Shown here: positions 9,712 through 16,075 of the stretch, one piece after another | Numbering within the stretch: the stretch's first letter is position 1 | Layout of the letters: each line of letters begins with the position of its first letter | Assembly: GCA_964388085.1 (NCBI GenBank) | Contig: CAYLZW010000002.1 | Coordinates: 15,696 to 79,695 of the forward strand | Direction: 5' to 3' | Length of the DNA stretch: 64,000 nucleotides | Source: CAYLZW01 sp964388085 | Lineage (GTDB): Bacteria > Myxococcota > UBA727 > CAYLZW01 | The notes under the pieces: model-generated | Databases searched by the model: none | Seen by the model: the letters and a program-made list of their open reading frames with translations, nothing else | What the model was told of the DNA's origin: nothing | Made by a program: the position numbers and the translations under genes

Positions 9712-12060
9712 TCACGCGTTCGCGTGCGGATCGCGATTGCGCTCCCCCGGTGGCAGACACGGGCGCCCCGCGCGCGCCGCGACCTCGTCGAGGCGAGACG
9801 TCGCCAGCCGCCGGCTCTGGCGTCCCGGCGTGAGCTCCACCAGCCCGGGCACGAGCACCTTGCAGACGCGGAAGCCGATCTCCGCGATCTCGTCGGACAC
9901 GAGGTCGAACGCGAAGGCCTCGAGGTCGCGCTCCTCCAGCGCGGCGAGGATGTGCTCGACGTCAGTCCTCGGATCGACGCCGCCGACGGGCGCGATGTCG
10001 TCGAGCGCGACGGTGTCGTCGGCGACGAGAAACGAGAGCTTCGCCGCGTTGGCTGGGTTCAAGTAGTAGAGGTACGTCGGGAACCAGGTGCGCCAGCCCT
10101 GCTCCACGTCTTCGGGATCATAAGGCGTATTGCGCCAGTCCTTGGCGGGGTCGGGCGTCATGCCGAGGGTCTCGTAGTGCAACGCCAGCTCGCACAGCCC
10201 TCGCGAGAGCGCGGCTCGTGGGTCCAGATCGGCGGTGGCGACGACGACCATCCCGCCCGCGTCGAAGTTTCCGCGCCGCTCGCGCATGCGACCGAGGGTC
10301 AAGAAGGCCGGCAGATCGAAGTCGATGCGCAGATCGAGGACCACGACGTCCATGCCCGCGGCGTCGACGAAGCGCAGCAGCTCATCCGCATAGGCGTCGG
10401 GCAGCGTCGGCGGGAGCCGCACTCGCCGCAACGCCATGCGTTTGTACCACGCGATGACGTACTGATCGCGCTCGATGACCTCGCGCAGACCGTTCAGCAA
10501 CGCGCGACGATAGGACACGTGCGACGCGCCGCCCGTCGTCAGGTTCTGATCGACGACGCGGTTTGGGTACGTGTCGTCGGTGAGGCACGGCGTCACGAGC
10601 TCTTGCGGGAACAGCTTCGCTTCGCCTGTCTTCAGCGAGCATCCCCAGGTCCAGTTGAGCGGGTGGTCGTCCGAGAAGCGGGGGCGCGGAAAGCCCGGCG
10701 TGCGGTATTGCTCCTCCTCGTAAAGGATCAGGCCGCGCGGATCGAAGGCGTGCCCGGCGACGTCTCGGTACGGCACGCCGACGAGATAAGGGCGGTGCGT
10801 GTACTGCGCGTAGCGCTCTATCCCCTCGCTCATCGACACGAGGCGTCGATGCTGCAGCGTCGGGCCCGTGCCGTTGATGCCCTGAAACCCCGTGGAGATG
10901 TGCTCTCGGCCGCGGGCGAGCGCGACGCCCCCCCAGCACAGCGGGAAGCGGCGGAAATAGTGCGCGCGCTCGCTCCACTCCTCGGCGTACTTGAAGATGC
11001 CCGTGGCCGGGTCGTTGTAATCCAGCATCAGGCGGTCGTCGGGCACGTCAACGTCGACGTCATCGCGCAGGATTGCGCGCCAACGCTCGGCATAAGCGCG
11101 CGCCGCGTCGTCGAGGGGCGCCGCGCTCGCCCCCGTGAAGGCCTTGACGCTCGGTCCGCACGCCGGGCAGTGCGCGTGGCGGATGACGCGATGTGCGGTC
11201 ACCAGCCCGGTGCGATGGCAGACGCGCACGGCGGCGTCGCGGCGTCCGGCGAACGCGCCGTCATCGTCGACGGCGGAGAGAAACCCCAGCAGCGCCGCGG
11301 CGACGCGCTGCGCTCGACCATCGACGGTGCGCGCCGCGAAGCGCACGACCGGCTCCCGTTCCGCCGCGTCCCACAGCTCGACCTGATGCCAATGCACACG
11401 CGCCATGACGCGCAGCGCGAGACAGGTCGAGCACGGCGTCGCCGACGGGCGCAGCGGCCCGATGAACGTCTCGTCGGCCATGAGCACGACGGGAACGAAG
11501 CTGAGCCCCAGCTCGAGCGCAGCGGCCTCTAGCTGGTCGCGCCTGCGATCGTGCACGGTCTGAAAGCAGGCGACCACGAGACATCCCCGCGCACGCGCGA
11601 GGTCGCTCGGGTGCGCGCTCGCCAGGACGGTGACGTCGATGCCGGCCGCTCGCAGCGCCTCCGCGACCGAAGGCGTGGTCGCGTCGTCACCGAGGAGGAG
11701 CGCCCCCTTCGCGAGCGCGGCCGCGACGCGCGTGCTCGCGAAGTCGAGTGAGACCGCGGAGGCCCGCTCGACGGCGCCCTCCGCCAGGAGGAGATCGAGG
11801 ACCTCTCCGACGTCGTCCTCCCCGAGCCCGCTCGCCTCCGCCAGCTCCCGGAGCGTCTTCGGCTGCTCGAGGCCGCGCAGCACCGCGCCGACCGGTCCGT
11901 CTGCGTCCGCGTCGATCTCCCGCACCATCTCGCGGTCCGACACCGCGATGCGCCCACTTCGGGAGAAGCACGTGACAGAGCTGACGAGTTGGTAGCGCGC
12001 CTCGGCCGGAGCTTCGTTGGGGGCGCGCGCGTCGGCGGGAGCCACTTCGTCGTGCGACAT
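9712..12060 (-). CDS. Fused E1-like/YcaO azoline-type cyclodehydratase (TOMM/RiPP)
   Basis: This 782-residue fusion is similar in size and order to the single-chain cyclodehydratases of cyanobactin type. Residues 22-100 form a PqqD-like leader-binding domain. Residues 110-310 are an E1-like, ATP-less domain with a four-cysteine zinc site (CSTC at 210-213, CPAC at 298-301). Residues 350-782 are YcaO, with ATP/Mg motifs SMSEGIER (409-416) and LREVIERD (525-532). YcaO enzymes activate a backbone amide with ATP so that a Cys/Ser/Thr side chain or an external nucleophile can attack. The usual Pro-rich C-terminus (PHPFP-like) is degenerate here: the protein ends NRDPHANA. A palindrome lies just upstream of the start. 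The gene follows the small candidate precursor gene on the same strand. Confidence 0.88.
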   Translation of the reverse strand: MSHDEVAPADARAPNEAPAEARYQLVSSVTCFSRSGRIAVSDREMVREIDADADGPVGAVLRGLEQPKTLRELAEASGLGEDDVGEVLDLLLAEGAVERASAVSLDFASTRVAAALAKGALLLGDDATTPSVAEALRAAGIDVTVLASAHPSDLARARGCLVVACFQTVHDRRRDQLEAAALELGLSFVPVVLMADETFIGPLRPSATPCSTCLALRVMARVHWHQVELWDAAEREPVVRFAARTVDGRAQRVAAALLGFLSAVDDDGAFAGRRDAAVRVCHRTGLVTAHRVIRHAHCPACGPSVKAFTGASAAPLDDAARAYAERWRAILRDDVDVDVPDDRLMLDYNDPATGIFKYAEEWSERAHYFRRFPLCWGGVALARGREHISTGFQGINGTGPTLQHRRLVSMSEGIERYAQYTHRPYLVGVPYRDVAGHAFDPRGLILYEEEQYRTPGFPRPRFSDDHPLNWTWGCSLKTGEAKLFPQELVTPCLTDDTYPNRVVDQNLTTGGASHVSYRRALLNGLREVIERDQYVIAWYKRMALRRVRLPPTLPDAYADELLRFVDAAGMDVVVLDLRIDFDLPAFLTLGRMRERRGNFDAGGMVVVATADLDPRAALSRGLCELALHYETLGMTPDPAKDWRNTPYDPEDVEQGWRTWFPTYLYYLNPANAAKLSFLVADDTVALDDIAPVGGVDPRTDVEHILAALEERDLEAFAFDLVSDEIAEIGFRVCKVLVPGLVELTPGRQSRRLATSRLDEVAARAGRPCLPPGERNRDPHANA

Positions 12061-12067
12061 TCTCTCT

Positions 12068-12081
12068 CGACGAGCTCGTCG
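12068..12081. repeat. 14-base perfect palindrome at the YcaO translation start region
   Basis: CGACGAGCTCGTCG reads the same on both strands and ends seven bases before the YcaO ATG, overlapping the purine-rich GAGAGAGA stretch that would serve as ribosome binding site. It could be a protein-binding site or a small hairpin that lowers translation relative to the upstream peptide gene. In such GC-rich DNA short palindromes arise by chance, so a function is uncertain. Confidence 0.4.
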
Positions 12082-12182
12082 CTCGCGCTCGCAGGGCGGC
12101 GATCGCGGGAGCAGACGAGGAAGAAGGTGGAGGGGCGCTCGCGCTATCCCGCCTTACGGTGGGCCGCTAACAGAACCGATGA

Positions 12183-12302
12183 TCAGGTGTACCCAATCAC
12201 CGGGCTCGACCCACGCGCTTTCATGGGGGCCGTCTTCTTCTCGAGCGTCTTGACCTTGAGGTTCAACTTCTTCTTCTCAGGAGCCTGAAGCTTCGCGTCC
12301 AT
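12183..12302 (-). CDS. Candidate RiPP precursor peptide, 39 residues
   Basis: This small gene lies 122 bases upstream of the YcaO gene and on its strand. The ATG at 12302 has a good AAGAGG ribosome site six bases upstream; the frame extends further 5' but without a better start. Third codon positions are about 84% G/C, consistent with real coding. The peptide has a Lys-rich leader-like part with KKLNLKVKTLEKK, resembling the K-L-x-L-x-K-x-T-L leader signature of several RiPP families, and a short tail KARGSSPVIGYT. The tail contains two adjacent Ser, one Tyr and a terminal Thr, but no Cys. The surrounding YcaO, PqqD-like proteins and M50 exporter make a substrate role likely. The alternative is a spurious small frame. 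Confidence 0.6.
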   Translation of the reverse strand: MDAKLQAPEKKKLNLKVKTLEKKTAPMKARGSSPVIGYT

Positions 12303-12527
12303 GGTCTGCCTCTTGATTCGCCAGCGCACCATATCGAGAACGACGTAGGTGGCATGGGGCACGTGAACAAGGTTTCCCTTGCACACGACATCTCACTCAA
12401 CGACGCGAGTGCCCCTCCTCACTGATCTGTAGTGCGGGAAGACACGCCGACGCAAGCTTGCTTCCCGATGGGACATGTGCGCGGGTGTAGTCGTGTCCGT
12501 TTTACACACCCGCGCTAGAGTGTCGTC
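12303..12527. promoter_or_regulatory. Divergent control region of the RiPP locus
   Basis: This 225-base non-coding stretch between the precursor gene (minus) and the adenylate-forming fusion (plus) is somewhat less GC-rich than its flanks. It holds two inverted repeats. One is CGGGAAG/CTTCCCG (12435-12441 and 12461-12467), which overlaps a GCAAGCTTGC palindrome. The other is a stronger 10-base repeat at 12479-12515, listed separately. A weak minus-strand promoter-like pair (TTGTTC, 17 bases, TACGTC) precedes the precursor. Promoters for both directions should lie here; I cannot assign them with confidence. Confidence 0.45.
12479..12515. repeat. 10-base perfect inverted repeat, candidate operator or attenuator hairpin
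   Basis: GCGCGGGTGT (12479-12488) and ACACCCGCGC (12506-12515) are exact inverted copies separated by 17 bases. The right arm ends 12 bases before the GTG start at 12528. The arms could be bound by a dimeric regulator shared by the two divergent units, or fold in the plus-strand leader RNA. No regulator gene is adjacent. Confidence 0.45.
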
Positions 12528-14858
12528 GTGACCATCGAACCCTCTCCGCAACAGACCGGACGCTTCTCGTCGTCGGGCCTGTCGCTCGCGTACGAGGTCC
12601 ACGGTGACGCGCCGCTCACGCTCGTGTTCTTGCCCGGCGTGGGCTTCTCCCGAGTGTGCTTTCGGCCCATCGCTCGCTACCTCGCCCGACATGTGCGCTG
12701 TGTCCTCGTGGACGCGCGGGGCACCGGCGAGTCCGAGGCACCCGAGGGGGACGACGCCTACGCGCTCGCGCGGCAGTCGGACGACGTCATCGCCTTGCTC
12801 GACCACCTCGAGATCGAGCGTGTCGTCATCGTTGGGCACTCCTTCGGCGCCAACGTCGGCGTGGATGTCGCGCTGCGTGCGCCGTCGCGCGTGCAAGGGA
12901 TCGCGCTGCTCTCGGTCGCGCTCGCCGCTGAGCTCATCGACGCGGCGCTGCAGGTCGCCGGTGACGATCCCGACCGATTGAAGGTGGACGTCCCGGCGGC
13001 GCTCGCGCCTGCCATGCGCCAGTGGCCCGCGCCGGGGGACGCGCTGTGGGGGCGCGAGGGACACCACCGCCTGACCGGCAAGATGCGCGAGATCGATCAG
13101 CGCGACAAGGTCGCGACGCTGCCGATGCCCTGGCTCGCGCTCGTCGGTGCGCGCGACCCCATCTCGGCTACGTCGCTGCCGCTGCTGCGGGACCTGCTGC
13201 CGCCGGCGCGCTGCCTGCTGCTCGACGAGGCGGGTCATCATCCACACATCGAGGCCCCCGAGCGCAGCGCGGACGAGATCGCGCGCTTCCTTCAGCAAGC
13301 GGTGCTCACGCCGCCCGCGTCCGCCACGCCGCCGCTGCGCGTGACGGTCACGCTCGTCGAGCAGGAGGACGGTGTCGTCGTCGATGACCAGCTCACCGGC
13401 TTCTCCTTCGCGCTCGGCGAGAGCGAGGCCGCCATCCTGCGCGGGCTCGGCGGCGCGCTGCCCGAGCTGGCGCGCGCCGTGGACGTCGCGGAAGACGACG
13501 TCGCGAGCTTCATCGAACAGCTCCGCGCGCTCGGGCTCCTCTCGGAGGGCCTCTCGGCGGCCGAGATCGAAGGGCGCCAGGCGATGGCGCGCCGCGCGTC
13601 GCGGGACGAAGAGCGCTTCGAGGCCGTCCTGAACGCGATTCGCTTCGCCTTCGATCGCGTCTCGCTGCACCGACAACGGATGAGCGCCGCGGGCGTCACG
13701 CCCGACGACCTCGCTGAAGAGTCGGACCTCGGCCGCATCCCGCCCATGACCAAGGACGTGCTGCGGGCACATTTCCCCGATGGGCTCGTGCCCGACGGCG
13801 TCGACGTCGCCTCCCTGCTGCGGGACGGCAAGATCGTCGTCGGCGCCACCAGCGGAAGCACCGCCGAGCGCCTGCAGGTGCTCTTCGACGCGTCCGCCGG
13901 CGGGCTGCCGGAGGCGTCGCACTCTCTCTGGGGCCTCGACGACGACGTGGAGCTGAGCTCAGGCGCGGTGTTCACGAGCCCCATCTGCGCGGGCTTCGAA
14001 TGTCACCTCGGCATGACGTCCAAGGCGGCGCGGACCCGCGGCTCGACGCTCACGCTCAACTCTTGCGACGATCCCTTCGCCATCAGCGACGAGGAGGTGC
14101 GCGCCATCGCCGCGGAGATGCGCGAGTACCAGCCGCGCGTGCTGTTCGTGAACCCCTGGTACGCCGTCGTGCTGTTGCGACGGGTCCGCGCGCTCGCGCT
14201 CACGCTGCCGGACGTCGACGTCGTGCTGGCGAGCTATCAGTACCTGACCCGCCGTCATCGCCAGCTTTTGCGCCAAGGCTTCCGCGCGCCGGTGTTCTCC
14301 TATTACGGAGCGACGGACCTCGGCGGCGCGCTCATCGGGGTCGAGTGTCACCGTGGATCCATGCATGTGCGGGAGGACCACGTGCACCTCGAGATCGAAG
14401 CGCTCGGCGGGGATGACGACAGCCTCGGCTGGGTCACCGTCACGACGCTGTCGAGCCCGCACATGCCGCTCGTGCGCTATCGCGTCGGCGACCTCGCTCG
14501 TCCGACGCCGGAGCCCTGCCCTTGCGAGCAGGGGGGCGAGTGGCGCTCCTTCATCCTCGAGGGCCGCGCGCGAGACACCCTGCAGAGCACAGGCCGGCGG
14601 ACCGTCACCACCCGCATGATCGACGACGCCATCGGTGAGGACGGCCCCGACTTCTATCGCCTCGTGCAAGAGGGCGGCGACCGCTTTCGCCTCGAGACGC
14701 TGAGCGGCGCCGATGAAGCGCACGCCATCGGCGCCGCGCTCTCGCGCTTGCCGCGCGTGCTGGGAGAGGGCGCGCGTATTCGCGCCGTCACGGTGAAGCA
14801 GTTCTCCCCCGAGCGCTCGCTCAAGTTCCGCCAGACCGTGCGCGAGGACTCGGCATGA
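12528..14858 (+). CDS. Alpha/beta-hydrolase - PqqD-like - PaaK-type adenylate-forming triple fusion
   Basis: This 776-residue protein starts with GTG. Residues 15-258 form an alpha/beta-hydrolase with the nucleophile elbow GHSFGAN (Ser105), an Asp at GARDP (210) and a His at AGHHPH (237/238), so the triad appears intact. Residues 268-345 give a PqqD-like winged helix ending GLLSEG. Residues 350-776 form an adenylate-forming domain of the phenylacetate-CoA ligase/CapK group: phosphate loop TSGSTAERLQ (441-450), YYGATD (592-597), RYRVGD (650-655) and a PCPC...EGRARD stretch. It presumably activates a carboxylate with ATP on a leader-bound peptide; the hydrolase could release or cyclise the product. 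The stop overlaps the desulfurase start as ATGA, implying coupled synthesis. I know no described enzyme with exactly this three-domain order. Confidence 0.8.
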   Translation: MTIEPSPQQTGRFSSSGLSLAYEVHGDAPLTLVFLPGVGFSRVCFRPIARYLARHVRCVLVDARGTGESEAPEGDDAYALARQSDDVIALLDHLEIERVVIVGHSFGANVGVDVALRAPSRVQGIALLSVALAAELIDAALQVAGDDPDRLKVDVPAALAPAMRQWPAPGDALWGREGHHRLTGKMREIDQRDKVATLPMPWLALVGARDPISATSLPLLRDLLPPARCLLLDEAGHHPHIEAPERSADEIARFLQQAVLTPPASATPPLRVTVTLVEQEDGVVVDDQLTGFSFALGESEAAILRGLGGALPELARAVDVAEDDVASFIEQLRALGLLSEGLSAAEIEGRQAMARRASRDEERFEAVLNAIRFAFDRVSLHRQRMSAAGVTPDDLAEESDLGRIPPMTKDVLRAHFPDGLVPDGVDVASLLRDGKIVVGATSGSTAERLQVLFDASAGGLPEASHSLWGLDDDVELSSGAVFTSPICAGFECHLGMTSKAARTRGSTLTLNSCDDPFAISDEEVRAIAAEMREYQPRVLFVNPWYAVVLLRRVRALALTLPDVDVVLASYQYLTRRHRQLLRQGFRAPVFSYYGATDLGGALIGVECHRGSMHVREDHVHLEIEALGGDDDSLGWVTVTTLSSPHMPLVRYRVGDLARPTPEPCPCEQGGEWRSFILEGRARDTLQSTGRRTVTTRMIDDAIGEDGPDFYRLVQEGGDRFRLETLSGADEAHAIGAALSRLPRVLGEGARIRAVTVKQFSPERSLKFRQTVREDSA

Positions 14859-16075
14859 GCGAGCCCCTCGACGTCGCCCGCGTACGCAGCGACTTCCCGT
14901 TGCTCGCGCGCGAGGTGCACGGACGCCCCGTCGTCTATCTCGACAACGCCGCGACCACGCCGAAGCCGCGCGTCGTGCTCGAGGCGATGCGCCGCTACGA
15001 CGAGGACATCAGCGCGAACATCCACCGGGGCAAGCACCTGCTGTCCGAGGAGGCCTCCGAGCTGTTCGAGGACGCGCGTCGCAAGGTCGCGCGTTTTCTG
15101 AACGCGGCGCCCTCCGAGGTGGTGTTCACGCACAACACGACGCACTCGTTAAACCTCGTCGCGCTCGGCTCTCGCCTCGACGGAAGCGCCAACGTGGTCA
15201 CGACCGTGCAGGAGCACCACTCGGTGCTGATGCCGTTTCTGCAGCGAACCAATGTGCGCTTCGTCCCGGTCGGCAAGGATGGCCGCGTCGATCCACAGCG
15301 GGTCTTCGACCAGGTCGACGACGACACGGCGCTCATCGCCGTGGCCTGGGCGTCGAACGCCACCGGCGCCGTCCAGCCCATCGCGGAGATCACGCGGCGC
15401 GCGAGGGAGAAGGGCATCCCGACCCTGGTCGACGGCGCGCAGGCGGTCCCGCACCTGCCCGTCGATGTCGACGCGCTCGGTTGCGACTTCCTCGCCTTCT
15501 CTGGTCACAAAATGCTGGGCCCGACGGGCGTCGGCGTCCTTTGGGGCAAGCGAGACCGCCTCGAGGCGCTCGGCTCCCCCCTCCCCGGAGGCGGCTCACC
15601 GCGGCTCGTCACGCCGAGCGGCTTTACCCTGAAGCCCGTGCCCCACCGGCTCGAGGCAGGCACCCCCGCCATCTCGCAGGTCATCGGCCTCGGCGCTGCC
15701 GTCGACTACCTGCAGTCCTTTCCGCCGGAGTCTCTGCTGGCGCATGAGCGAGCGCTCGCCGAGCGGCTGACGCGCGGCCTGCAGGACATCCCCGGCGTGG
15801 AGCTTCTCGGCCCGCCGGCCGGCGAGGAGCGGCTCGCGCTGGCGTCATTGGTCCTGCACTCGCAATCGCTGAGCGGCGACCACGTGGCCATGATCCTGAG
15901 CGACACGAAGTCCATCCTCGTGCGCTCGGGCCATCACTGCTGTCACCCGTACTTCGACTCGTTCGGCGCCAACGGCGCGGTGCGTGCGTCGGCTTATCTC
16001 TACAACACCCTCGAGGACATCGACGCGTTCACCGACGCCTTCCGCGAGATCGTTTCCCGCCTCTACGCTTCTTGA
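14855..16075 (+). CDS. SufS-like cysteine desulfurase / class V aminotransferase
   Basis: This 406-residue PLP enzyme has the Schiff-base lysine in FSGHKMLGPTG (Lys219), DGAQAVPH for cofactor binding, and a group II catalytic loop RSGHHCCHP in which Cys362 matches the SufS active-site Cys. An extra Cys363 follows directly, where E. coli SufS has Ala. It would convert cysteine to alanine and deliver persulfide sulfur. Its start overlaps the stop of the adenylate-forming fusion (ATGA), and no other suf/isc genes are present. A dedicated sulfur donor for peptide modification is therefore more likely than housekeeping Fe-S assembly, though that is an inference. Its last 47 bases are antisense to the 3' end of the convergent TolC-like gene. 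Confidence 0.85.
   Translation: MSEPLDVARVRSDFPLLAREVHGRPVVYLDNAATTPKPRVVLEAMRRYDEDISANIHRGKHLLSEEASELFEDARRKVARFLNAAPSEVVFTHNTTHSLNLVALGSRLDGSANVVTTVQEHHSVLMPFLQRTNVRFVPVGKDGRVDPQRVFDQVDDDTALIAVAWASNATGAVQPIAEITRRAREKGIPTLVDGAQAVPHLPVDVDALGCDFLAFSGHKMLGPTGVGVLWGKRDRLEALGSPLPGGGSPRLVTPSGFTLKPVPHRLEAGTPAISQVIGLGAAVDYLQSFPPESLLAHERALAERLTRGLQDIPGVELLGPPAGEERLALASLVLHSQSLSGDHVAMILSDTKSILVRSGHHCCHPYFDSFGANGAVRASAYLYNTLEDIDAFTDAFREIVSRLYAS

Noticed and set aside
8599..11532. A plus-strand open frame of 977 codons
   Set aside because: It overlaps the end of the M50-HlyD gene in another frame and runs antisense to the YcaO gene; both of those have clear family motifs.
12303..12386. N-terminal extension of the precursor candidate by 28 codons
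   Set aside because: The extension has a composition unlike the core peptide, and the internal ATG at 12302 has the better ribosome site.
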